A stretch of DNA of 64,000 nt, from contig AP026543.1 of NCBI GenBank assembly GCA_026075535.2, forward strand, positions 10,416,001 through 10,480,000, in the 5' to 3' direction. This document shows, one piece after another, positions 22,328 through 33,332 of this stretch (position 1 is its first letter; every line of letters begins with the position of its first letter). Under the pieces are notes generated by a model. The model saw only the letters and a list, made by a program, of their open reading frames with translations. It was not told the origin of the DNA and searched no databases. The translations under genes and the position numbers were made by a program. Source of the stretch: Tricholoma matsutake. Lineage: Eukaryota; Basidiomycota; Agaricomycetes; Agaricales; Tricholomataceae.

Positions 22328-22873
22328 CTAGATATATGTGCTGAGAAACAATACACATACTGTTTTCCATACACGCTTGACTTCTTTGATATCCAGCCAG
22401 ATCATGACCTTCTTTGGCCTAGCACTATGTTTGTCAAGGATGATGTACTTCTTGATGAATTTCTTGAACTCGTCAGCACTTTCGATGTCGGTAGCATCAG
22501 ATTTACTATGGATGAGATCTGTAAAAGAGAATATGGAAGAATAGGTAATAATGCATGCTTTTTTTGTTCCACACTTGATGCAAAATTGCTTCTTGTCTAC
22601 TGCATCATATTTTGATGCATTGCACTCCTTCAGCAACATTTTCAGAAAGCTCAAATAACTCTCGTTCGTAGGTGTAAAGAGAAAATCAAAATTCTTGCTC
22701 TTTGTGTCTTTCTTGGAAGCTTTCTTGGAGGGTTTACTGGAGGATTTTGATTTGTGTTTGCTAGATGACATTGGAGCAGAGATTGAGAGAAAAGAGTATT
22801 GGACTGTAATATCACAAGAGTGAGAATGATTATTGTGTTCTGGTTCAGGGCTGCTAGATACAGGGGATGACAT
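22328..22873 (-). CDS. Second gene of the Tc1-like element, unknown function
   Basis: A 181-codon frame starting with ATG at 22873. A Ser/Pro N-terminus is followed by a Lys/Ser-rich stretch (about residues 35-60, KHKSKSSSKPSKKASKK) and then a folded-looking segment (FDFLFTPTNESYLSFLKMLL, DATDIESADEFKKFIKKYI, VMIWLDIKEVKRVW). A possible 50-nt intron begins at GTGGAAC after the codons for QFCIK and ends TTTTACAG. I recognise no domain. It lies well inside the TIRs and opposite to the transposase, so it is transposon cargo or an accessory protein. Confidence 0.5.
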   Translation of the reverse strand: MSSPVSSSPEPEHNNHSHSCDITVQYSFLSISAPMSSSKHKSKSSSKPSKKASKKDTKSKNFDFLFTPTNESYLSFLKMLLKECNASKYDAVDKKQFCIKCGTKKACIITYSSIFSFTDLIHSKSDATDIESADEFKKFIKKYIILDKHSARPKKVMIWLDIKEVKRVWKTVCVLFLSTYI

Positions 22874-23016
22874 AGCAGCAGAGAGCTGAATGGCTGGCTG
22901 CCAGTGGAATGCAACTTAGAAGAAAAGAATGAAGAGTGCTATGGGTCCTACATAAATAGAGCCAAAGCTCACTTTTTGTCAAATCGAAATTCTGTATGTT
23001 TATGAAATTGGCTGTA

Positions 23017-23489
23017 ATATGTAACTCAAAGATTATGGTCATACTAACAATCTTACATGCATGCCAGAAAGTGTTACTAGTGACACATACATATTGTCTA
23101 TGGGGGGAATCATAAAATGTTGCAATGAAACAGAGAAAAAAAAATTGTCCAAAGGCCACATACGCTCATACCAATGCTTCCCTAACATAAAACTGCCTCG
23201 CTGCCAACAGCAACCAAACTTGGTGGTCTGCTCACATCCCCTGCACCTCTTTTTTCACCCTCTCCTGCACCTCATGCTTCACATTCTTGGCCGTTATTGT
23301 GAATGCAGCCAAGATCAGATGGTGGTCTGAAACATTTGCTTTGTATTGCTGATAATGCAGTTGATGAACACAGCTCAGATCTCAGGTCCTCCACAGCACA
23401 TGATTGCACCATGCTGGGGAACAACACTTCTCTGATGAACCATAGTCATCTGAATGTGGGTCATACTTGTACATCAGCATAAAGGTGAT
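23017..23489. repeat. Segmental duplication copy 1, right part, CpG-decayed
   Basis: Matches 51300-51789 base for base apart from substitutions and a few small indels, and is the continuation of copy 1 beyond the two transposons. About 25 of the differences are CG in copy 2 against TG or CA here (for example ATCGTGAACGCAGCCGAG against ATTGTGAATGCAGCCAAG). The match stops at AAGGTGAT. Confidence 0.93.
23166..23489 (-). pseudogene. Truncated 3' end of the 5-phosphatase gene
   Basis: This is the duplicate of the last 108 or so codons of the phosphatase gene ending at 51465. It retains the region coding for the C-terminus after the catalytic SDHRP motif, but the CpG decay has changed many arginine codons and the 5' part of the gene is absent. 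It cannot encode an enzyme. It shows that the duplicated unit extended from the receptor into the neighbouring phosphatase gene. Confidence 0.9.
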
Positions 23490-25516
23490 TGTCTCCATAT
23501 CTGTCTCTGTCTCCATGTTTGTCCCTGTCCCCATTGTTGTCCTCTTCCTCTTCCTTGTTGTCTGGTCCTTGCCATTCTCATCATCCTCGCCCTTGTTGTC
23601 CAGCCCTTGTCATTGTCCATCTTCCTCCTTGTCCTGTTCCTTGTGTCATCTGTTGATAGTATTGGGGTGTTGGGGTGTTTGGGCATCAGTGTCATTCTGT
23701 CCTCATTCTGGTTCATGTTGTCTGTTGTCCCTGTTGTCCCCGCCCTCTTTTTCATCATGGTCCTGGCTGTTGTTCTCATGGTCTTCATCCTGGCCATCTT
23801 GGTCATAGGCTGGGTTGTGGTGGCTGTCTCAGGGATGTCTCCCTCCATGATGCTCCCTGTGAGCACCATGCAAGGAGTTGTGGCAGTGGTTGGAGTTGGT
23901 GGCCATCCCCTCCCCTCACTGTGTCCATTGCTCCTGTTAAGGGCAAAGCCTCAACCACTTGATCTAGTCGATGTTGTTTGATGAGGTGCTTCCTTGACAA
24001 GTTGTTCGGCACTAGTCTTACTCGGAGCGTCCAATGTAAGATGGATAGTGCACTCTAGCAGGCCTTCTGTGTAGAGTTGTTCAGGTTCATGCACTAAGGG
24101 GCTTCCTTAGTGGTTTCAAGTAAGTTTGCGAGTTCACAAGTTAAAGCTGTAGATTGCCTAGATCTAAACTAAGGACATCCCTACTACAAGTTGCAGTACT
24201 TATACTAGTAGGAAGGTCCTTATCATCCAATCAGAAAGGTAGATGCATATCAGGTATGAATAGAAACAATAGGCCTCATGCAAGGCATGAGGCATCTGAT
24301 GTCATGGAGTGCTGTGGTGCAGCATGTCAGGAAACAATAAGGGATAAGCCTCATGCCTAGCATGAGGCATCCGATGTCATGGATCTGATGTCAAGGATCT
24401 GATGTCAAGGATGTGCTGTGGTGCAGCATGTCAATTGTGAGAGTCTGACGTCATGGACCTCATGTCAAGGGGCTGTCATATCACAGCATGTGTGGGAGTG
24501 GGTTCAGGTGCATGGAGTCACCATGCGTCAAGGGTGCCTTCCACCGGAAGGGGATCGAATGCATGTTGTTGGCATGCATCATGTGTGTGTCTGGTGTCAA
24601 GGACATGCCCTAGGCATGAATCAGGGAGTGCCTCCTGTCTGGAGGGGATCATCAGGTACATCGGGTTGGTCGGGTCTCGTGAGTTACAAGGAAAATTGTA
24701 ACAGCTCCCTGTTTCCACTCCGCATGCAGATGCTTGCAGCAGCAGTTGGGGGCGCTGCTGCTGTGGTGATGGTGGTGGCCCCTGTTGTGGTCTCCTTGCT
24801 GTTCCCATAACCACCCTGTGGGCAGGGGCTCACAGTGGTGTGCTGGTGTCAGTTCCTCAGTTGTCAGGCATGACTGTGTTGTTTGGGGGTCATCATGTTG
24901 TTGTAACACAGTCAAACCTAGAAATTAATGAAAACACAAGTTAGTTGAACAAAAAACAAAACAAAGAACAAACATGAAAAACTCTACCTGGGCCCACAGT
25001 GAATGTCATTTGGGCCCATTTTGTGTGGGGTGTGCCTTGCAGTCTGGGGTGTCATTCTCCAGTGTGGCAGTGTGGTGGTTGGTGTTGATGAAGCAGTGAT
25101 GGTTGTAGAGGTAGCAGTGATGGTTGTAGAGGTAGAGTGATGTAGGAGGGCAGCATCCAAGTTGGCAAGAGTGAGTCATGACTAAGTAAGATATGAGGCG
25201 TAGTTGAGGCTCGATATTGATGTTTGTGGGATGATATAATTAATTAGAAAATAAATTCCCAAAAGGAAAAATACAAAAAAGGAAGGAAGAAGATTTTCTG
25301 TTCATTCCTAGAAGTTTAGGATGAGAGGTGATGAGTAAGTGAGGAACAAAAGAATGAGGAATCATGATACAATAAATGTATGGCTTTGCAGTCATGGGAA
25401 AGTTTGTAACCTTCCTCTCACCATATCACTCTACCAGACTTAACAATACAAAACTTTCCCCTATGCGAGTTTTTTGTTCATACATGCTATGTGATTTCTT
25501 CTGAAAGAGAACTGAA
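23490..25516. other. Low-complexity and dispersed-repeat DNA
   Basis: Positions 23490-23830 are a pyrimidine-rich tract on the plus strand (TGTCCCTGTCCCC, CATCCTCG, GTTGTC variants) giving long but meaningless frames. Positions 24270-24490 hold two to three tandem copies of a unit containing CATGAGGCATC-GATGTCATGG and GTGCTGTGGTGCAGCATGTCA. About 24700-25130 resembles part of the element at 35857-37876 (CACCCTGTGGGCAG, TGGGCCCA, CCTAGAAA-AAAACA), so a related element probably ended up here. No gene. Confidence 0.5.
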
Positions 25517-25889
25517 ATGACTCCACAATCTTCAGGAACTGAAGGACACATTCAACCCTCTGTCATGGCACAATCTGTGCAACAATACAACCTGACTACG
25601 CTGAATCCTACCCTTTTATTGTCACAGGCCCAGCATACCTTCTTCCTGACTTCCAACCAGAGTCATGACATTCTAGTGGCTCTTAATAGTGCCATAGGAC
25701 AACACAATCTGGATCATTCATGGCTGGAAAAGAAAAGGGATGCTGATTCAGTGGCCAAATGAATGGCTCTGGGACCCTTGGAATCTCTCCTTCCTTTGTC
25801 TATTCCAGGAGTCACATCATCTGGGTCATCCTTGTCAGCTATGGCAAATGCTACTCCATTAGGACCACTTCTTTCCTCAATGGTTGTCA
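25517..25889 (+). pseudogene. DIRS-like gag-type frame, 5' part
   Basis: Starts ATG at 25517 and is open for 81 codons; a stop (TGA in AAATGAATG) is then read into the continuation ending LGPLLSSMVV at the LINE insertion point. The same frame resumes after the LINE at 32070 with MVVNQPSFLNMS. Ser/Thr/Leu-rich, no recognised domain. Confidence 0.5.
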
Positions 25890-26026
25890 GATGCTCCTTG
25901 ATCTGTTACCACCACCACCTCGATAATTCCCACAGTTTATAAACCAGAGAAGGAGAGGGGGGATGTCAATAGAAATAGAATAGCATCATAAAACTCTAAC
26001 TACATCACACTAAACTACCATACAAC

Positions 26027-27554
26027 TATGTCACAATCCACTGCACCCACAATACCACAAACAAGACAGAAAACCAGTGTAACAACAACAAAGAAAACAC
26101 AGAAAGACACTGACAACTCAGATGGTTTAAACATGGATGTGTGAACAAAAGAGCAAGCGATTGCCTTCCTAACAATCAAAGAATACATCATACCAGGGAA
26201 ACCTGTAGACCTGCAAACCCTAGCTCACATCTTGCTACAGTTCGGACACTCAGCTGCGAAAATGTCAAAACCACTGATGGAAGGAATCAGATCCATAGTG
26301 TTCCTCATTGCCGATGCAGCAGCACAAAACATGGTGGACGATATCACTACAATGGTAAAAGAACAACTACAGGAACACATGGAAACCTTCAACATGAACA
26401 TAGAAACTATGAGAGATGCAGTTGAACATGTCACTGAAGCTGTGAAGAAGATAACAGGAAAAATGGAAGAGTTCAATGACAGCTTCCAGGAAACAGCAGA
26501 ACAACTAGCACAGGCAACCCAGGAACTAACAGAAAAAACCACAGAAAAAACCACCAAACAGGAAAACTGACCATCGACATATGCAGCCACAGCCGCAGTC
26601 CAATACCAACCACACCCGATCCATGAAGAAATCATAACAAGAGGACAGATGGCGGATAAGCAAATACTAATTCAAAAAGATAAAAATACCACTGAAAATG
26701 CCCTTGACAGCCTGACAGAAAAAGACCTGGTAGCAAAGGTGAACATGGCACTTGACCTCATGGGGATAGAAGGATTGGACAAACCCCAACACATGACCTT
26801 CATAGGAGCAAAGAAACTATGCAATGGCAACATCCTATACCAGATGAACACGAAGGAGTTGGCAAACTGGTTAAGGCTAGCAGATGTACAAAAAGTGTTC
26901 ATGGCACACTTCGACGGAACCTCGAACATGTGAAACAAGCTACACTATGTCATCGCAGAGTTTGTCCCAATGACATTTGACACAGGCTCCAGCTTTGCCC
27001 ATGCCAAGGTAGAGGAGGATAACATGATGAAATGAGATGCAATTGTATTCTCAACATACATCAAGCTGGCCCACCTTTGAAGCACCAACCAAAGAGTGGC
27101 CCACATAACACTAGGATTCAACGATCAGGAAACAGCAAACACCGCAATCCAAATTGGCATGTTCATAGAAGGCAAGCACGTAAGCATCCAAAAAGCACTA
27201 ATGGAGCCAAGAAGATGCCTGAAATGCCAAAAATTCAGACACTACACAAACGACTGCAAAGTGGAGGTAGATACATGCGCACGATGCGGTGACCACCACC
27301 GAACTACACAGTGCATAATCACAGACTCAAACTTATTTTGCTGTGCCAACTGCACAGGTATGAATGCAAAAGGACATGGTGCAGCCGACCAAAATTGCCC
27401 AGCCTTCAATGCGGAAAGAGAAAAAATACAAGAACGGATACTGGAAAACAAATATAAGTACTTCCCTACTTCTCTCCCAAGTACATGGAGACTGCTAAAT
27501 GAGCCAGAACCACAAATGCAACAACAACACCAGCAACAACCTTGGCAGCCATAA
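26027..27554 (+). pseudogene. LINE ORF1 (gag-like, CCHC zinc knuckles)
   Basis: Starts with ATG at 26027 (MSQSTAPTIPQ). A TGA interrupts after about 38 codons. A central coiled-coil-like segment (MVKEQLQEHMETFNMNIETMRDAVEHV) follows, then further broken frames, and at about 27200-27400 a cluster of cysteine knuckles: CLKCQKFRHYTNDC, CARCGDHHRTTQC and CANC-HGAADQNC. These nucleic-acid-binding motifs are typical of LINE ORF1. A Gln-rich C-terminus ends at 27554. Broken at several places. Confidence 0.75.
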
Positions 27555-27951
27555 CAACAGATCCCAGGATGAAACCCACAACAAGGAAACCCACAACAAC
27601 AACAGAAGTTCATTGAAAACTGGCAAGAACTAAGACAAAGACATGGAAGACCCCCCATGATACAAAACCAGCAAAGACCAGATAATGGGTGGCCAGTCCA
27701 ACCAACACAAAGAATGTTAGAAGAATTCATGGGAAATGCGCAAACCCAAGAACAGCAAAATCCAACATGGGGTGACCAAGACCTGAACAAACAAGGGCCA
27801 GGACCAGAACCAGGACCAGGGATACAGACAACCCGAAGGGAACTAATACCACTCGAATATGTATGAAACACAGCAACAAAACAGAATGCAAAGACCACTA
27901 CAAATATGACAACAAAATACCAACAAATCACTAGTAAGCCAGCTGGATCTC

Positions 27952-28869
27952 TTGGACAGCCTGAGACAAGACGAATATGACATATGCCTGATACAAGAAC
28001 CTTACGTCAACTTCAGAGGTAAGACCTGCACTAACCGAAACTGGACCACAGTATATCCAGGAACCCACCAGGAACACCCAGACAGCACAAGATCCATCAT
28101 CCTGGTCAATGCAAGCCTATTAACAGATGCATGGAAACAGATAGACTTCCAACACTCAGACATCACGGCAATAGAAATCACAGGGAACTTTGGTATGTTA
28201 CGAATAATTAATATCTACAATGACTGTGAAAACAACAATGCACTAACACACCTATCCATGTACATGCAAGATTGAGAGAAGCAACAGCACATAGCAGGAC
28301 CCCTACACACCATGTGGATAGGAGACCTCAATCGACACCACCTGCTATGGGACAAAGCACGGAATGCCCACCTATTTATGCATGAAAACCTAGACCTAAT
28401 GCAACCACTACTGAATATGCTAGGATGACACAACATGAAGATGGCACTGCCAGCATTCATACCGACACTATGATTGCACAGCACAAAAAACCATACCAGG
28501 GTGGACAACATTTTTTGCAGTGAAGAACTCCTCGACACCATAATCAAATGCAAAACAGACGATGCAGCATGCCCAGTGAGAATGGACCACTATCCAATCA
28601 TAACCCAATTAGACATCCATGTGCCAAAAGCAACTTGGGCAGCAAGATGAAACTTCAGACTAGTGGACTGGCCTGAACTGGTAAAAACCTTAAAAAATGA
28701 CCTAGCTAACCTTCCTCCACCCACAGAAATTGAAAATGTCCAAATATTCATGGACAGACTCAAAGTACTAAATGAAACAATACAGAAAGCAATCGAGAAA
28801 CACGTCAAGTTAACAAAACTGAGCCCATACTCAAAACGATGGTGGTCAACAGAGCTAGCAAACAATCTC
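27952..28869 (+). pseudogene. LINE ORF2, endonuclease domain (5' part)
   Basis: Apurinic-endonuclease-like (EEP) domain: YDICLIQEPYVNF carries the catalytic Glu, WIGDLNRHH the Asp-Leu-Asn motif, and the end motif reads MDHYPI where SDHxPI is usual. At least four in-frame stops. The frame continues to KRWWSTELANN at 28868, where the inverted block begins. Confidence 0.8.
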
Positions 28870-31212
28870 AGTCCACTGTGTTTTTTCTGCAGCATGGCGA
28901 CGTGTTCATGTAGTGCATCAAAAATGTAATGACCTGTAGTGGGTTTCGTTAGCTGTGTGGCAGTGATGGTGGCTTGACTATCGATATATATTATGGCAGA
29001 CCGTATTCCCCACTCCTTCTGTATCAGTTTGGTTCCTAGAATCACTCCTATTCCTTCTCCCTCGTACACAGTGTGGTGTCGTTGTGAGCCAAGCTGGTAT
29101 CATACTTTGGTTTTTAGCCTTCCATTTCTGTATAGGACTGCGGCCACCCCTATTTTTCCATCCATACCCGAGCCATCCGTGAAGACTTTGACGTCAGAAT
29201 TGTCATTTTGTATGTCTTTGATTGCTTCATCAACGCTGCTGGCTATGTTTATTTTGATGTTCGGTTTCCAGTTTGTTTTGAATCATGTAGCTTTGATGGT
29301 TTCCATCTTTGTGGGTTGGATGTTGTATTTATGCATGAGATCGTGGAGGGGTGTCAGGTGTTGTTTTACCAGTTTGTTTGCAGCATTTTTGACGGGTTTG
29401 TGCAGTGGGTGTGATTCGGGTAGTGTTGCCAGGTGTGCCGCTGCACATTGTTGGTGCTTGTCTACCAATAGGTGGAATGGGATGAGGTTTGCCATGGTTT
29501 CTATGGTGTCAGTCACGACAGTTTTCATTGCTCCCATTATCATGATGGCTGCTCATCTTTGTATTGTTGCTAGTTTGGTGATTATGGCTTGTCTGGCTTG
29601 TCCCTCTTTTGTTCTTTTGCCTACATTTTGCTGTGGGGTGAGGAATATGTCAGCTGCATATAGCATTTGGGGTACTGCAATTGAGAGGTATAGCTGCCAT
29701 ATATATCTTGCATTTATTCCTCACAATGAGCATGCTATCCTGGCAAATTGTATTAGCCAGTCCTGGCCTTTTGCGAGTGCCGCTGCACATTGTCCTTTCC
29801 AAGTTAGTTTGTTGTCCACTATGATTCCTAAGAATTTTGCCATTTCTTTTGATGGTATCCGTTGGTTGCCTAATACTAGTGCTTGGTGTGGCATGGGTAT
29901 CCTTTTCTTAGGGTTGATCAGGTGGGGGACATGTTTCTTTGTAATGTCAAGAAGTTGGAATTTTTCAATGCCAAACTCACAGTTGTGGGCTTTTGCCCAT
30001 TCAAAGACTCCTCCTGTTCGGTTCATTATGTTGCATAGTTTCTCATGTGTTTCTGCAAAGTCTTTGCCAATGACTATAATGACCGTGTTGTCCATGAAGA
30101 GGAGTATCCATTCACCTACTTTGAGCACTGGGATTTTTAGGAGGTCAGCGTTGTATAAAAGGTAACATATTCCTGAGTACGGGTCACCTTGGTCTAGGCC
30201 GTTCACTACGATGAAGGCTGCCATTTGGTAGTCCTCAAAAGCAAGTGTTGTGCATCTGTTGCCTAGTTGTCATTTCATCCACTCCGTGTATTCCTGGGGA
30301 ACTCCACATTTCCTCATGTTGTGTATGAGCCTGTTGATATCTATGCTGGGGAAGGCACCTTTAACATCCAGGAATAAGGCTGATGCTACCTGACCTTTGC
30401 ACCATGCGTCTTTCACTGTTTTCATCAGCATGTGTATGGAGTCGGTGGTGGTTCAGCCTGGTCTGGCGCCGAAGTGGTTTGCTGGCAGGATGTTGTGTTT
30501 TTTGCACATGTTGACAATGGCTTCCACTTGGCAACTGTTGAGGAGCCGTGCTAGTCCATCTGATAGTACTATGGGTTGCCATGCATTTGGTGAGGTGTAG
30601 TCCAACTTCCCTGGTTTTTTCAAGACTAGTGTCTCTGTGAGCGCCCATTCCTGTGGATAGAAGTTTAGCATATTCATAGCACAGAATAGGGGGGCTAAAT
30701 GTGGGATGAGATCTTCTCTGGCATGTATCAGGACAGAGTTTGGAACTGATCCATTCTTCGTGGCCTTGTATGGCTTCATTTTTTTGATCGGGTGGTGTAT
30801 TTGGTCATCCAATATGTTCTGAAACTTCCATCTTGGTGGTGGGTATTGGAAGTCCTGTGGGACTGGTGTTGTTGACAGGTTTCTCAGTGGGAAGAAAGTC
30901 TCGTAGAATAGTTGTCCTTTGGCCATGTTGTCTGTTGCTTCCCTGATTACTTGCTTCATCACCGGGTCTTTGATTTGTAATGTTGGGATTCTGGATTTGC
31001 CTGCATCAGTTGCCTGGGACATTACTAGTTTACTTGCCTGCCAAACACTGGATTTGTTGAGCCCTTCCAGCCACTCAACCCAGTGCTCTGCTTTCACTTT
31101 CCATATCATTTCAGAGTAGTGGTTTTGTTGTCGGCAGTATTCCTCATGCACCAGGTGTTGGGTATTTAGGTGATGGTATTTTGCTCTTCTGCCGAGTTGT
31201 TGCATTCTCTTT
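28870..31212 (-). pseudogene. LINE ORF2, reverse transcriptase and RNase H in an inverted block
   Basis: Read on the minus strand from 31212, the protein continues KKKRMQQLGRRAKYHH and EEYCRQQNHYSEMIWKVKAEHWVEWLE, the natural sequel to TELANN at 28868. The reverse transcriptase follows: KATKNGSVPNSVL, PQEWALTETLVLKKPGK, NHFGARPG, ALFLDVKGAFPS, VNGLDQGDPYSG, and LLFMDNT, where the catalytic YADD-type box appears as FMDN. RNase H begins at YEGEGIGVILG and AIIYIDSQATI. The block ends at about 28870 (MLQKKHSGL). Frames are broken by stops at 30450 and 30280. Confidence 0.82.
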
Positions 31213-31850
31213 TTCTTAAGATCAGATGGTCACCAGGACACAAAGGGATTGAAGGTAACGAACAGGCAGATGAACAAGCTAAAAAGGCAATCACAGATGG
31301 CAGCAGCGACATGGAGAAACTCCCAAAAATACTCAAGAAACCACTATCATGAAGCAAAACAGCCATAAAATGGGCTTACAATGAAAAGCTAAAATGCACC
31401 ATGCAAAAGCTATGGCAGAAATCAAAGCATTACAACTGAATGAAGAAATTGTACCCAGCTGCACCATCCAGCAAATACATTGACCTTATCACAGGTTTAC
31501 CAGGAAAACACACCAGCATACTCACACAGCTACAAATGGGACATGCACCTTTAGCTAAGCATCTATTTTGTATAGGGAAAGCAGACTCACCAGTATGCCC
31601 TGCATGTCAACAGGCTGACAAAATGGTACAACACTACATATTACACTGTCCTGCGCATCAAGCGGCAAGACAAAACTTGCATAACAGTATGGGAGGAAGG
31701 GATGTAAACATCACAAAACTCTCCACAATGAGAAAAACACTCTGGGTGCTATTCAGATATGCTGCAGAAACTGGCCAATGGAGAGGAACATTTGGGGAAC
31801 TGCTGGAATTGAATGAAGAACAGGGAAAAGAAAGGGAAGGACAGGGATGA
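31213..31850 (+). pseudogene. LINE ORF2, end of RNase H and C-terminal zinc motif
   Basis: Resumes on the plus strand with RWSPGHKGIEGNEQAD, the last catalytic stretch of RNase H, and ends with CPACQQADKMVQHYILHCPAHQ, the C-terminal CCHC-type motif of this LINE group. One stop (TGA) separates the two parts. The tail to 32068 is a 3' UTR ending in A residues. Confidence 0.85.
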
Positions 31851-32068
31851 AGAAACACAAGAGACGAACATGCATACAATATTCATGGTCCCAGCACCAA
31901 CTATTAAAGCACCACCAGTGCTTTGAGGGCCACTCTGTGGCCCCTCCAAGCAGATGACAAAGACACTTAATATGGAGAAGGATCACATGGCATTGCACAT
32001 ACTGTACATTTTACTCTCTTACATATGGTTTGCCACAAAGGAGAATAAATAGGATTCAAAAAAAAAAA

Positions 32069-33300
32069 AATGGTTGTCAACCAACCTTCATTTTTGAACA
32101 TGTCCAATGTCCCTGCAACTTCCAATGCTTCCATTGGTCCTGCACCACCAATCACTAGCTCCCTGGCTCTGTCTGCTCCCCTGGTTTCATCAACAACTTC
32201 TTCAGCAGCCTCATGTGCTGCTTCTGTGCCCAATTTGCTCTTACTGCTCGGTCAACTCTCTCCTTTGTCACAACATTGTGTTTCTGCTTCCCTGGCCTCC
32301 TCCTCCACCTCTTTGTTGACTGCTGGAGGTGCTGCTCCACCATCTTCCACTTCTTCCACAGCTTTGAACCCCTTCATCACAAACATTGAAGGTCCTGCTT
32401 CCACCACTTACTCTGCAGCTTATTGACAGATTCTATAAGGGCAACCTCAGCCTCTAGCAAAGGGAAATCCAAAGTTAAAATTATACTACATAGTACAGGG
32501 ATTGGGGACACACCTAGCAAAGGGAAATCCAAAGAGAAAACTCTAAGGAACCCTTTGCCGATGCCCAGTATATGTGAAGACGACAAAAATCAAATAATAA
32601 CCTAAAAATAGAAAAGGTGGAGATAGGCAGATCAAGGCCGCTGAATGACATCATACCAAGGGGTAGGTGTTGGAAGGGGTGCTCCGCCTCTAAATATAAA
32701 ACTGTCAACATGCACAAACATGATAGAAAGGGAAAATTAGTAATAAAATCTGGAAAAATCATAGAAAATGAAGAATAGAAGGAAATGAAGTGAGGAAAAA
32801 TATAGAATGAATGTAAAAAATAGGAGAAACACACAGGGTGCCCCCCTAGTCCCCTTACAGATTCTGCCTCAGCTGATGGTTCTCCTCAACAAATGTGTAT
32901 ACCTTCTGTTAACTCTCTTTTCCAATGAGGCCTGGAAAAGGATGCATCTGGCTGGCAGTTCTCTTGACTATGTGAAATGACCAGATCCCCTGGGTGGTAA
33001 GGCAGAGAATCTGATGTCTATGGAGCAGTTTGGGAGTGAAGCTGTTCTTGCTCAGGAGCTTTGGGAGGAAGCATGGAGGAATTATCTTTCCTTTCTCTGT
33101 ACTCTACCGTCTTCCCACTCCCACTCTTGATGGTGTCTTCATTTTGACTGGATCACATCTCAATCTGATTTTTGTATGCTCTTCACAGCTTATCAACACT
33201 TTGATATCTCGGAATGCTCATCTTACCTTCTGGATGCATGAGCTTTCTGTGAGAAATTGTATGAAACTAAGTTTCAGTCCATCAGAGTAGACCTCTTGTC
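32069..33300 (+). pseudogene. DIRS-like element, continuation after the LINE
   Basis: The gag-like frame resumes at the second copy of the target duplication and is open to 32426 (Ser/Ala/Pro-rich). Sequence 32440-33300 is decayed; fragments such as WMHELSVRNCMKLSFSPSE belong to the element but cannot be joined safely. A 24-bp direct repeat (CTAGCAAAGGGAAATCCAAAG) occurs at 32454 and 32514. Confidence 0.45.
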
Positions 33301-33332
33301 AACAGCAGTTTTGGAGCAAGTGGCCAACTTGG

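Larger units (their letters stand above)
19871..23014. mobile_element. Tc1/mariner-like transposon with about 75-bp TIRs and a second gene
   Basis: The left end CAGCCAATTTCATAAACAT...GGCTCTATTTATGTAG...GACCCA (19871 to about 19952) is repeated inverted at the right end (about 22943-23014) with only a few differences. TA dinucleotides flank both ends (19869-19870 and 23015-23016), as expected for Tc1/mariner. The single TA of the empty site lies at 51298-51299 in copy 2. The element encodes a complete DDE transposase on the plus strand and carries an unrelated, apparently intron-containing second gene on the minus strand. Confidence 0.88.
25890..32068 (+). mobile_element. LINE (non-LTR retrotransposon) with internal inversion
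   Basis: Flanked by the 11-bp duplication AATGGTTGTCA (25879-25889; 32069-32079) and ending in an A-run at 32058-32070. It contains ORF1 with zinc knuckles, then endonuclease, reverse transcriptase and RNase H. The block from about 28870 to 31212 is inverted. Many TGA stops replace codons (CGA or TGG ancestors), matching CpG decay. It is inactive. Confidence 0.85.

Noticed and set aside
22651..23330. Gene capture by the Tc1-like transposon (phosphatase fragment as cargo)
   Set aside because: The phosphatase fragment lies outside the element: the right TIR ends at 23014 and the TA flank joins the fragment, which is simply the rest of the segmental duplication.
23454..24012. Long frames on both strands (175 and 131 codons)
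   Set aside because: They arise from a pyrimidine-rich low-complexity tract and have no family-like composition.
28993..30165. 390-codon plus-strand frame
   Set aside because: It is the reverse-strand shadow of the inverted LINE reverse transcriptase.
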